Positions 40,673-48,578 of a stretch of DNA of 64,000 nucleotides are shown here, piece after piece. The DNA lies in contig NZ_CP059833.1 of assembly GCF_014117265.1 (NCBI RefSeq), positions 930,001 to 994,000 of the forward strand. The letters are read 5' to 3'. The stretch is from Corynebacterium hindlerae. GTDB lineage: Bacteria > Actinomycetota > Actinomycetes > Mycobacteriales > Mycobacteriaceae. The notes under the pieces were generated by a model. The model worked only from the letters and a program-made list of their open reading frames with translations. It had not been told where the DNA came from and did not search any database. Position 1 is the first letter of the stretch; the number at the start of each line of letters is the position of its first letter. Position numbers and translations under genes: made by a program.

Positions 40673-41470
40673 ATGACACCACTCACCGACACGTCACCAG
40701 AGCAACTTGCTGCTCGAGTTCATCGGTTCCTCGCGCTCCCCGCAGAGCTACCCTGGATTAAGTTCAAGACCAAGTCAGCAGCCACAGGCGCCGAAATCGC
40801 CCGCTACGTTAGCGCGCTCAGCAACTCAGCCACCCTCAACGATGAAAACTCTGCCTATCTCATCTGGGGCATCAGCGATGACCACCATGTCGTCGGCACA
40901 ACTTTCTCCTGGCAGACGACAAAGGGCAAAGGAAACGAGGACCTTCTCCCCTGGCTAACCAGGGCAATTATCCCGACCCCTCAATTGAAATTTCTAGATG
41001 TTTAGCTTGAAGGCAAGCGCGTCACGATGTTGCGGATCGAGGCACCGCATAAGGTCCCCCTATGCGTTCGAAGGTGAACGGTACTTTCGCCAAAGCAGCT
41101 ACGCCAAGCGCTTGCTCGACCACCCTGAGGTCGAGCGCGAACTGTGGCAAAAACTCAGTCAATTCGAGGCAGAGACTGCACTAGTTGCTGAGGGGCTGGA
41201 CGCAACCGAGGTGACTGATTACCTTTCTCCGGAAGCTTTCTTTTCCAACCGACCCGAGGTTCCTCGCGTCAGTGGCACGGCACTAGCTAATGTATTCAAG
41301 AATCATGGCGCTGTAAGCCATTCGCATGAGCTTGGATGGTGCATCCCGGCATGGTCAGCACTGATGTATACGCATCGTTTGTCTGACTTCATTCCACTGC
41401 GAAACCTTGGTGGTCAAGTCCGTGGAAGTGGTGTATCTGCCTTTCGATTGAATAAGCAGTGTGTTGGTGC
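40673..41470 (+). pseudogene. AlbA/Schlafen-domain (RecG-like) ATP-binding protein, broken
   Basis: The frame from 40673 gives an AlbA_2-type N-terminus (AEIARYVSALSNSATLNDENS, AYLIWGISDDHHVVGTTFSW). An in-frame TAG at 41003-41005 interrupts it; the same frame goes on with LEGKRVTMLRIEAPHKVP. A run of five C at 41056-41060 shifts the frame, and the protein resumes as YAFEGERYFRQSSYAKRL and later IPAWSALMYTHRLSDF. The gene is then cut by the IS256-type element at about 41475. Intact relatives are ATP-binding regulators, some in defence contexts. Three lesions make it non-functional. Confidence 0.8.
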
Positions 41471-41474
41471 TAGG

Positions 41475-42801
41475 GACCGTCGCGGGATTGGTGTTGGGTG
41501 GGTTCATGCGGCCGCCTTGGTGGGGTCGCCGACGTTAATGACGGTAGCGGTCATCGTCGTTTTGGTCTGCTCCAGGCTGGTCAGTGACATGTAGCGTTTT
41601 TGCTGGATCCAATCATCGTGCTGCTCGGCGAGCACAGCCCGGACAAGACGTACGACCGCGTCGCGGTTGGGGAATATTCCAACGACATCGGTTCTTCGCC
41701 TGATTTCCTGTTGAGCCGCTCGGTGGGGTTGTTGGACCACACCTTCGTCCACACCGCTTTCAGTGCAGTGGTAAACGCCAGCACATCCTCGAGGGACTCT
41801 TCCAGAAAGTCGGCGACATGCGGGAATTTCTGCTGACAAAAGCTCACTACCTCCGGTGCCTGATTCCACATGGCCGTAGAGTCGGGTTGTTGAAAGATCG
41901 TATGTGACATCGCTGACAGGGTCGGCCACTGGGTTTTCGGCACCATGGAGGAAAGGTTCTTCGCGAAGTGGGTGCGGCACCGCTGCCAACTAGCCTGTGG
42001 TAGACAGTCGCTGACTGCGGCTTGAATCCCAAGGTGGGCGTCACTGGTGACGAGGAATACCCCGGATAAGCCGCGGGCGATGAGGTCGCGGAAGAACCCG
42101 GTCCACGACGCGGTGGATTCTGCGATAGCGACCTGCATGCCGAATGACTCCCGGTATCCGTCGGCGTTAACCCCGGGGGCTAACAGCACGCTGGTTTTAA
42201 CCACGCGTCCGCCTTCACGGAGTTTCATCGTCAGTGCGTCGCAGGAAACCTAGTAATAGGGGCCGGTGTCTAGCGGGCGGGTGCGGAAGTCTTCGACCAT
42301 GGTGTCGAGTTCTTTGGCCATGTCGGAGACCTGTGACCTTGATAGGTGGGTGATCCCAAGTCTGGCGACAAGGTCATCCATCCTGCGGGTGGAGACCCCT
42401 TTGAGGTACCAGGTGGCAATCACGGTGGTCAGAGCGCGCTCAGCCCTGCTGCGGCGCTCGAGCAGCCAGTCGGGGAAGAAGGCCCCGGTGCGCAGTTTGG
42501 GGATGGCCACATCGATGGTGCCGACTCGGGTGTCGAGTTGGCGATGTCGGTAGCCATTGCGCGTGTTGGTTCACTCTGGTGACACGGTGGCGTAGTCGGC
42601 ACCAGAAACACTGTCAGCTTCGGCCGACAGGATGTGGTTAATGAAGTCAGCAAGCATCTGCTGCATCAAGTCTGGGGAGGCTTGGGGGAGTAGTTCTTCG
42701 AGATACGAGATTGGGTCGATATGATGAGGAACAGCGGCCATCGCAGGGTACGTCCTTTCGAGGATAGGTAAGAGTTGATTCGAAAGGTACCCGCGATGGT
42801 C
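41475..42801 (-). mobile_element. IS256-type insertion sequence, inactive
   Basis: End repeats: GACCGTCGCGGG at 41475-41486 and CCCGCGATGGTC at 42790-42801, inverted with one mismatch. The element encodes a Mutator/IS256-family transposase on the minus strand with several inactivating mutations. It truncates the Schlafen-type gene to its left. Confidence 0.82.
41504..42741 (-). pseudogene. IS256-family transposase with two nonsense codons and a frameshift
   Basis: From ATG 42741 the frame reads MAAVPHHIDPISYLEELLPQ, meets a TGA after VSPE, and continues in the same frame as TNTRNGYRHRQLDTRVGTID and VAIPKLRTGAFFPDWLLERR. A second in-frame TAG follows TGPYY; then VSCDALTMKLREGGRVVKT and the DDE region GVFLVTSDAHLGIQAAV. 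Near 41700 the frame shifts to reach the true C-terminus [19 protein letters not shown]. The order of segments is otherwise complete, so decay is recent. Confidence 0.88.
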
Positions 42802-42963
42802 GCCTCATTGTGCACCGGCACGAGGCTCACCGCGGGCTACAGATACACCACGCTAGCGGACGCAACCTTGAAGACAATCCGAAGCCCCGTCCGATCGTAC
42901 GACGGCCACGCCACCAGGACCGGGTGGAATCAAATTTACAGAGCAGATTTTCATACAAAACTA
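42802..42963. other. Spacer between the IS256 remnant and the RiPP-like promoter
   Basis: No coding signal is convincing here. The sequence changes from GC-rich (to about 42930) to AT-rich just before the promoter, which probably marks the left edge of the AT-richer block. Confidence 0.4.
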
Positions 42964-42992
42964 TTGACAGTAGACATAGCCACCCCTAGCAT
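42964..42992 (+). promoter_or_regulatory. Strong sigma-70-type promoter of the lanthipeptide-like block
   Basis: A perfect TTGACA (42964-42969) is followed after exactly 17 bases by TAGCAT (42987-42992). Transcription should begin at about 43000, inside the palindrome described next, and proceed into the 79-residue precursor gene. Confidence 0.75.
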
Positions 42993-43025
42993 GTGACGTA
43001 CGTCGCAAATAGCGACATACGTCAC
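42993..43025. promoter_or_regulatory. 33-bp palindromic operator candidate
   Basis: GTGACGTACGTCGC and GCGACATACGTCAC are inverted repeats (13 of 14 pairs match) around AAATA. The palindrome begins at the base after the -10 hexamer, so a bound dimeric repressor would block the promoter. No matching regulator gene lies beside it. In RNA it would also form a stable 5' hairpin. Confidence 0.75.
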
Positions 43026-43052
43026 ACCTTGCAGATTTCGAAAGGAGCTACC

Positions 43053-43292
43053 ATGCCTGCCGTTATGGACATTAATTTTATTGAACGCATGAAGGGAGAC
43101 ATGTCACTCGTTTCCCAGTTCTACGACGACCCCGCCGCCACACTAGAAGAAGCCGGTGTCTCTGAAGAATTTTCCAACGCCGTACTTCGGCGTGATGGAA
43201 AGGCACTTCTAGCAATGGGATGGAAGTCCGAGGAGATGGAAGTGGCGTTCTCTGGTCGACACACGAGCAATCAATTCTATTGCAGCAAGTAG
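43053..43292 (+). CDS. Candidate RiPP (lanthipeptide-like) precursor peptide
   Basis: A 79-residue peptide started by ATG 43053 with AAAGGAG 6 bases upstream. Residues 1-62 look like a helical, acidic leader: YDDPAATLEEAGVSEEFSNA and VLRRDGKALLAMGW form a helix-turn-helix-like unit reminiscent of NHLP/LigA-type leaders. The last 13 residues, SGRHTSNQFYCSK, hold three Ser, one Thr and the only Cys of the peptide, as expected of a lanthipeptide core. It is first in an operon with a lyase/kinase homologue. No exact match to the class III leader motif or to S-x2-S-x3-C is seen, so the ring pattern is open. Confidence 0.65.
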   Translation: MPAVMDINFIERMKGDMSLVSQFYDDPAATLEEAGVSEEFSNAVLRRDGKALLAMGWKSEEMEVAFSGRHTSNQFYCSK

Positions 43293-43297
43293 ATGCC

Positions 43298-43612
43298 ATG
43301 CCAGACCTGAACTCCCTAGACTATTTCAACCAGTCGAACCCTATCAGGAATGAGGACATACCCCTTCCTATGCGGAAACACTGGGAGAAAATCTCAGGTT
43401 ACGGCTTATCAGGCGCGGAACTAGATTCTGTATTTTGGGCTGAATTTTATGAATTCATAGCACTTGCATACAGAAACAAGTTCCGCCCACCCGTCTCTAA
43501 ATGGGCAATGACTTTCAATACATTTGGTTTTCGCAATCCAGGAACTCTGGCCACCACGTTTCACAATTGTTACTCCGTACTAAAAGCAAGCCAAAAGCTG
43601 GAAAAGTCATGA
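43298..43612 (+). CDS. Unknown small protein of the lanthipeptide-like block
   Basis: A 104-residue soluble protein, rich in aromatics (NQSNPIRNEDIPLPMRKHWE, SVFWAEFYEFIALAYRNKF, WAMTFNTFGFRNPGTLATTF). I recognise no family. The ATG at 43298 lies 5 bases after the precursor stop, implying co-translation; an upstream ATG at 43220 is unlikely because it would overlap the precursor and its GAGGAG touches the codon directly. The gene sits between precursor and modifying enzyme, so it may be an accessory modification, leader-binding or immunity protein. Confidence 0.7.
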   Translation: MPDLNSLDYFNQSNPIRNEDIPLPMRKHWEKISGYGLSGAELDSVFWAEFYEFIALAYRNKFRPPVSKWAMTFNTFGFRNPGTLATTFHNCYSVLKASQKLEKS

Positions 43613-43630
43613 GGTTTAGGACGCAAGACG

Positions 43631-44728
43631 ATGCAAACACTGAAAATTTCCGATAAGAATAGTGATGCCTGGGAACAACACTATTTCGCCCCAGAAGCAG
43701 ACCCTGTCTGTGGGTACAAAATACATGTGAACCTAACAGAGCACCAATTTCAAGCCGGAAAGACCCTTCTAGTGGAGGAATACTCAAAAAGAAGGGTTGA
43801 TTTCAAAGTCTGCAATACTCAAAGTTTTTGTGAACGACTAAATAACGGCAACTATGGTGTCACTCAAATCGGGAAGGCGGCAACAGTTTACGTCGCCACA
43901 CCCGAGAGACTCAGTAGTGAAGCACAATTTCTTCAAGCTATGCTTGCCGAATTCAGCGGTCCTTGTCCCCCAACAGATCTCCGTATCCCCAACAGCGGCA
44001 TTCTTAGCTATAGATGGGAGGCGAGGAATGAACCCCAAGCCCGCGAAATCTGCAGTGGTGTACCGCTTCCCGTCTTTGATCCGATTGGAGGCTTATCCGC
44101 CGTCGGAAATCCTTTCCTCGAACTCAAAAAGTCAGGGATAGACCTAATTATCACTCGCTGCCTTCGCCAGAGCTCCAAAGGTGCTGTTTATGAAGGGATC
44201 GCCAAGGGGACTCGGGTGAAGTCCCCAACAACATATCGACCAGTAATTCTAAAGGAATTTAGAAAATACGCATCCAAGTCACACTTAGGACACGATGCTT
44301 GGGACATAGGGCGAAGCGAAATAAAGTCATATAAGCAACTAAGACCGCTTCACGTAACACCGCAGCTCTTCTGGGAAGGAACGTCTAACGAGTCAATATA
44401 TCTCCTATTGGAATCACCTGCCGGGTTTGTGCCTCTTCAAGAATTCGCTAAGAATTTAAGCACAGAATGCCTCGACGTTATCTGTTCAAAGGTAGAGTCC
44501 CTTATCAAAACCATCGCAAACTCAGACGTACGGTGGATAGACGTATCTCCCTCGAACATTCTCATCAACAACAAACTAGAGATTAAGGCCATAGATTTCG
44601 AAATCATTAGTGATGAACGAGGGACCACCTATTATGGTCTCCATCCAGTTCTTAAAGAGCAAGCGCCTACCCCAAGAGAATTAGTAAGCTTATTGCGGGG
44701 AAGTCTAGAGGCACTGATCCGAGATTAA
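43631..44728 (+). CDS. LanKC-like lyase-kinase protein without cyclase domain
   Basis: A 365-residue protein with two regions of a class III lanthionine synthetase. Residues about 25-150 resemble the phosphoSer/Thr lyase part: GYKIHVN at 28-34, VDFKV at 56-60, the GK/VYVAT segment at 81-90, and SGPCPPTDLRI at 109-119. Residues about 168-335 are a kinase-like domain with the ATP lysine in VILKEF (K208), a helix-C Glu (E230), the catalytic loop IDVSPSNIL (D304, N309) and DFE (322-324). Known LanKC proteins are about 850-900 residues and end in a LanC-like cyclase; here the chain stops soon after the kinase. Codon use is AT-richer than in neighbours outside the island. Confidence 0.72.
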   Translation: MQTLKISDKNSDAWEQHYFAPEADPVCGYKIHVNLTEHQFQAGKTLLVEEYSKRRVDFKVCNTQSFCERLNNGNYGVTQIGKAATVYVATPERLSSEAQFLQAMLAEFSGPCPPTDLRIPNSGILSYRWEARNEPQAREICSGVPLPVFDPIGGLSAVGNPFLELKKSGIDLIITRCLRQSSKGAVYEGIAKGTRVKSPTTYRPVILKEFRKYASKSHLGHDAWDIGRSEIKSYKQLRPLHVTPQLFWEGTSNESIYLLLESPAGFVPLQEFAKNLSTECLDVICSKVESLIKTIANSDVRWIDVSPSNILINNKLEIKAIDFEIISDERGTTYYGLHPVLKEQAPTPRELVSLLRGSLEALIRD

Positions 44729-44803
44729 AGGCATAGTACCTGGAGCACATCATGTTCACATTACTGCATCAATAAATCCCATTTGACACACCGCAAGTTG
44801 TGG

Positions 44804-44823
44804 CGGGTCAAGAATTTGACCCG
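44804..44823. promoter_or_regulatory. Perfect 8-bp-stem hairpin between lyase-kinase gene and MFS gene
   Basis: CGGGTCAA and TTGACCCG flank GAAT. No T-run follows, so it may be an operator or mRNA-processing hairpin in the 183-base gap rather than a terminator. Confidence 0.5.
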
Positions 44824-44911
44824 TGAGAATTGCCCACTTCGGAAATCCGATGCTGGGTTCATGCTGCGTGCATGAGCTTTCAGCCACGGTTGTCAAACAT
44901 TGAGAGACACG

Positions 44912-46186
44912 ATGCAGGATTATAAGACTTCTTATCAAAAATTTTGGACCACCGTACGCAAGAATCATCCTGACTATCTACGTTGGTTCTTCGCCGATAC
45001 AGCAAGCGCCTTGGGGGCATCCCTCGTGGCCATCCCTATTTCACTTGCGAGCTACCACCTCACTGGAAGCCTAAGTCAAGCGGGAGTGATTGGAGCCGCA
45101 AGTTCGGCCGGCTCGATGATCATGACGATCCCGGCCGGCATGATCATTGATCGTTTCAACAAAAAGAAGTTACTTCTCTTCTACGGGCTGAGCCAAATTG
45201 CTATTTGGTCAACCTTCTCGCTGCTACTTTACTTGAGCAAATTCACTTTCATACTTTTGTTCTTCTTTAGCCTGTTTGCGGGAATAATTTCAGGCGCGTT
45301 TGGAGGCCTAACCAACGCCATTTTGAGATTCATCATTCCCGAGACTTTGCTTGTTCAAGCGCAAGGCCGTAACCAAACTCGAGACAACATTATCTGGATG
45401 GTCGGACTACCTTTAGGAGGATTTCTCTACGGTCTAGCCCCGGTTATTCCCTTTGTTGTACAAACTTTGTCTGGGTTGGGTCTGCTTTATGCTTCAAGAA
45501 CTTTCAGTATGGACCTGGGGAAGTCAAACAGCGAGCAACGGTATTCGTTTAGAGAATTCTGGTCCGATAGCAAATATTCTTTGACTTGGATTTGGAAATA
45601 TCCGATGCTTCGAACAATTTTCAGCATCGATATCTTCTCCAACTTCGCCAACTTTTTCCTCATCGCGTCCATTGACCTATGGCTGGCATACCTCAAATTT
45701 GATGGTTGGATAATCGGCCTCACCTCAACCATGTTTACTATTGGAATGGTTGCTGGAGGACTTCTTCAAGACCGCCTCATCAAGCAATTTCCAGGAAGAA
45801 ACATTATCCGAGCAACTATGCTTTGGGAACTACTGTGGTATCTGTTGCTTCTCGTATTTTCCCAGTATTGGGCACTCATCGCAGTCGCAGCACTTTTCAT
45901 CGTAGTTCCATCCATTGCGTGCAACTCATACTCCGGAGGACTACTTGCGTTATCAGCACCTCCCGAAAAAATAGGAAAATGCTCGGCAGGAGCGCGTCTG
46001 ATGATGGGATTGCTACCAATCATCGCTTCCGCCAGCGCGGGTATATTTCTCGCCGCAATTGGTTTTCAGGCAAGCATGGCGTTATGTGCACTGTGCTCGG
46101 TTATCTCCTGCTTGATAGCGACAAGTTCAGTCCTGCGCACACTACCTAAAGCATCCGAGTTCAATTTACTCCCCGTATGCGAGTAA
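44912..46186 (+). CDS. MFS transporter, probable peptide or drug exporter
   Basis: A 424-residue major facilitator protein with about 12 hydrophobic helices. The loop between helices 2 and 3 reads GMIIDRFNKKKLL, the typical MFS motif A region, and the opening LRWFFADTASALGASLVAIPISL matches the MFS_3 group often found exporting macrolides or secondary metabolites. ATG 44912 is chosen; a TTG four codons upstream is possible. Its place directly after the lyase-kinase gene, with the same base composition, suggests export of the peptide product or self-protection. Confidence 0.85.
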   Translation: MQDYKTSYQKFWTTVRKNHPDYLRWFFADTASALGASLVAIPISLASYHLTGSLSQAGVIGAASSAGSMIMTIPAGMIIDRFNKKKLLLFYGLSQIAIWSTFSLLLYLSKFTFILLFFFSLFAGIISGAFGGLTNAILRFIIPETLLVQAQGRNQTRDNIIWMVGLPLGGFLYGLAPVIPFVVQTLSGLGLLYASRTFSMDLGKSNSEQRYSFREFWSDSKYSLTWIWKYPMLRTIFSIDIFSNFANFFLIASIDLWLAYLKFDGWIIGLTSTMFTIGMVAGGLLQDRLIKQFPGRNIIRATMLWELLWYLLLLVFSQYWALIAVAALFIVVPSIACNSYSGGLLALSAPPEKIGKCSAGARLMMGLLPIIASASAGIFLAAIGFQASMALCALCSVISCLIATSSVLRTLPKASEFNLLPVCE

Positions 46187-46251
46187 GTCCCAAGGTCATC
46201 TACTAAAGGCTCAAACACAGTTCTACAACGACCATTCCAGCATCACCGACT

Positions 46252-46443
46252 ATGCACTGCTTAATTCGTCGAACGGAATTTGGAGAAAGATTAAACACAG
46301 TACTTGATTCAAACGTAATTGAAGATGGATACCTAGACGTTCAAGCGTCGACTTTATCGATGGGTTATCTTCGCAGGCTTCAGATCACCGATTGTTTAGC
46401 AACGCCAGCAGATTTATACCTCCTGGATGAGCCAACCAATCAC
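46252..46443 (+). pseudogene. ABC-F-type ATPase remnant
   Basis: A fragment holds the signature region LSMGYLRRLQITDCLATP followed by Walker B DLYLLDEPTNH, as in ABC-F proteins (ribosome-protection or translation factors). Upstream sequence continues in another frame, and downstream the frame runs out after TNH into unrelated GC-richer DNA. So only the end of one nucleotide-binding domain remains. It may be the leftover of a resistance or immunity gene once part of the island. Confidence 0.65.
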
Positions 46444-46514
46444 CGGCGCATTCTAGGGGTCAGTGCAACATCCCATCCGTACGCTAAATTCAGCACACGG
46501 GCCGACAACCGCAC

Positions 46515-46982
46515 TCAGCTACATACCGGTCCGCAATACTGTGGCCGGGCGCGCACACCCCGGGCCGCCACTACCAACAGACCAGTGAGTACAGCCGTTT
46601 CGCCCACCAGCGGGGCAAACACGATGAATCCAAGGAATCCGGCGCTGTTGCGGGTCAGGATCATAGACAATCCCCACAGCGCAATGATGCTAACGCATAC
46701 CGCATGCCCCGCGGACACCGGGATCATCTGCCGGTAGCAGGGCACACCTGCGCGACGGTTCGCCAACCACCACGAGAGCAAGAAACCTGAGAGCAGGAAG
46801 CTAGAAAGAGTCAGCGGAGAAACGAAGCTGAGATACGGGGTCATGACAATGGCGCCGTCACCAAAGGATCCGGAGAGGTAGGCGCCGAGGATAAATAGTG
46901 CCTCACTTAGCACTCCCAGCCAGCCTAAACCTAGGAAAATCCGTTTTGCTACGGCAGGCTGCTCCAATATTGCGGAAATCAC
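46515..46982 (-). CDS. Small membrane protein, unknown
   Basis: A 155-residue protein with four predicted membrane segments (IFLGLGWLGVLSEALFILGAYL, LTLSSFLLSGFLLSWWLA, HAVCVSIIALWGLSMILT, FLGFIVFAPLVGETAVLTGLLVVAA). No family is recognised. It is GC-rich and marks the return to core composition after the island. It starts about 105 bases upstream of, and divergent from, the following oxidoreductase. Confidence 0.65.
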   Translation of the reverse strand: MISAILEQPAVAKRIFLGLGWLGVLSEALFILGAYLSGSFGDGAIVMTPYLSFVSPLTLSSFLLSGFLLSWWLANRRAGVPCYRQMIPVSAGHAVCVSIIALWGLSMILTRNSAGFLGFIVFAPLVGETAVLTGLLVVAARGVRARPQYCGPVCS

Positions 46983-47087
46983 TTTAACTCCCCGACTGGT
47001 AATATCTGAACTACATTCCTTAACGATACCTTAATATTTGACTAATAAAAAGTTGTTGTTTTGTCGCCATCGCTAGACTAGGGCACC

Positions 47088-48251
47088 ATGACTCGTGATT
47101 TTGACATCATTGTTTTTGGTGCAACTAGTTTCGTCGGCAAGCTCACTGCTCAGTATTTAGCGCGCGAACACGGTGACCTTAAGATCGCGCTCGCGGGGCG
47201 TAACTGGGCAAAGCTGCAGGCTTTGCAGCTCCCCTTCCCTCTCCTGAAGGCTGATGCAGCTAACAAGTCGGAGTTGGATGACCTCGCGAAGAAAACGAAA
47301 GTGATCATCTCCACCGTGGGCCCCTACACCCGCTACGGCGATTTCCTCGTTGATGCGTGTGCGGAACATAACACCCACTATGTGGACCTTTGCGGCGAAG
47401 CTCTGTTTATTCGCCGTGTGATTGATCGTTGGCACGGAAAGACGGATGCCAAAATTGTGCATTCCTGCGGTTTCGATTCCGTCCCTAGCGACATGGGCAT
47501 GTTCCATCTGTGGCTCAAGAGTGGCCGTAAGGAATTTAGTGAGGTGGTGATGAGCGTCGATAAGCTGCAGGGCGGACTGTCGGGCGGCACCGTCGACTCG
47601 ATGCGCGAGGTGAGCCGCGACGCGAAACGCATGCCAAAAGGCGGCGCAATTTTGCACAGCCCCTACACCCTGTCACCAGATCATACGAAGGAACCAGACC
47701 TCGGCGAACAGCCCGATTTTGTGGCCCGCTACATCCCGCTCATCAAACAGTGGGCTGGCCCCTTCTTCATGTCGATGTTCAACACCCGCGTCGTGCGCCG
47801 CTCCAACACGCTCAGCGGCTACCGCTATGGGCGGGCGCTACGCTACAGCGAAGTCGCCCCTACCGGCGAAGGGCTGACTGGCAAGCTCAAAGCGAAGGCG
47901 CTCCTCGGCGCGGTCGGCGCGGCCTTCTCCGCCATCATGGTGGACAAGCTGCGTAAACCGCTCTCCGCCGTGGTGCCGGAGCCGGGTGAAGGGCCCGCCA
48001 AGCTTGACGACGGCGGATTCACCATCACCCATCACGGCCAAGCCCTCGACGGCTCCTACCATTCCGCACGAGTCAGCGCCGAAGGGGACCCCGGATATAA
48101 AGTCACCGCAATGATGCTCGGCGTGGCCGCCGTTGTCCTAGCCACCTCCCCCGCCGGGTTGCCTGAGGAAACCGGCGTACTAACCCCTGCCACCGGTCTT
48201 GGGGAGCCCTACCTGGAAGCGCTCCGAGCTGGCGGGATGTATTTTAGCTAG
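47088..48251 (+). CDS. Saccharopine-dehydrogenase-like oxidoreductase
   Basis: A 387-residue protein with an N-terminal Rossmann motif (FDIIVFGATSFVGKLTAQYLA) and the second motif DYVDLCGEALFIRRVI-like region (THYVDLCGEALF). This matches the saccharopine dehydrogenase/trans-acting enoyl reductase family of actinobacteria (Rv2449c/Rv2953-like). Known members act in lipid or polyketide reduction. A hydrophobic segment near the C-terminus (VTAMMLGVAAVVLATSPAG) is typical. It is slightly shorter than the usual 410-420 residues. The substrate is unknown; it stands alone. Confidence 0.85.
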   Translation: MTRDFDIIVFGATSFVGKLTAQYLAREHGDLKIALAGRNWAKLQALQLPFPLLKADAANKSELDDLAKKTKVIISTVGPYTRYGDFLVDACAEHNTHYVDLCGEALFIRRVIDRWHGKTDAKIVHSCGFDSVPSDMGMFHLWLKSGRKEFSEVVMSVDKLQGGLSGGTVDSMREVSRDAKRMPKGGAILHSPYTLSPDHTKEPDLGEQPDFVARYIPLIKQWAGPFFMSMFNTRVVRRSNTLSGYRYGRALRYSEVAPTGEGLTGKLKAKALLGAVGAAFSAIMVDKLRKPLSAVVPEPGEGPAKLDDGGFTITHHGQALDGSYHSARVSAEGDPGYKVTAMMLGVAAVVLATSPAGLPEETGVLTPATGLGEPYLEALRAGGMYFS

Positions 48252-48275
48252 GCTGGCTCGGTTATGGGCCATATC

Positions 48276-48369
48276 CCCGGGAAGCGTTTCCCGGGTCTCG
48301 GCGCCACAACCTGCCGCACATGTGCTATTTGGCTTTTCAGCCCGCGAAACCCGGGAAATGCTTCCCGGG
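48276..48369. repeat. Double-hairpin repeat, copy 2 (CCCGGGAA family)
   Basis: The two 20-base palindromes at 48276-48295 and 48350-48369 have the same 94-base span as the copy at 647-740. It lies between the convergent oxidoreductase and ybdD genes. Confidence 0.85.
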
Positions 48370-48398
48370 TTTCAAGTAACTAAGAACTGACTCACCGC

Positions 48399-48578
48399 TC
48401 AGCAGCACCGCGCGCCTGGGTTTGCGGCCTTTTCTGCGTAGCGTTGCCGGAAATATTCCCGCTCAGAGGGGATCGGTCGGTCTGGGTGATGGTGCCTTAG
48501 GTGAGCCACGTATTTGGCGTACTCGTTTTCTCCTACGATCTCTCCGAGCCACCACCACACGGCTTTAATGATGCGCAT
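48399..48578 (-). CDS. ybdD: YbdD/YjiX-family small protein
   Basis: A protein of about 59 residues with the DUF466 pattern: an N-terminal IIKAVWWWLGEIVGENEYAK, a central HLRHHHPDRP, a YFRQRY segment and the characteristic C-terminal ARCC. Its E. coli homologues sit with cstA/yjiY and help form the pyruvate uptake system. The ATG at 48578 gives the family length; a start at 48614 would overlap cstA by 50 bases. It is co-transcribed with cstA. Confidence 0.85.
   Translation of the reverse strand: MRIIKAVWWWLGEIVGENEYAKYVAHLRHHHPDRPIPSEREYFRQRYAEKAANPGARCC

Noticed and set aside
42775..42996. 73-aa ORF between the IS256 remnant and the promoter
   Set aside because: It overlaps the IS end, the promoter and part of the palindrome; no ribosome binding site and no resemblance to a known protein.
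43220..43297. Longer version of the 104-aa protein beginning inside the precursor gene
   Set aside because: The GAGGAG touches the ATG with no spacing, and the extension is simply the precursor sequence read in another frame.
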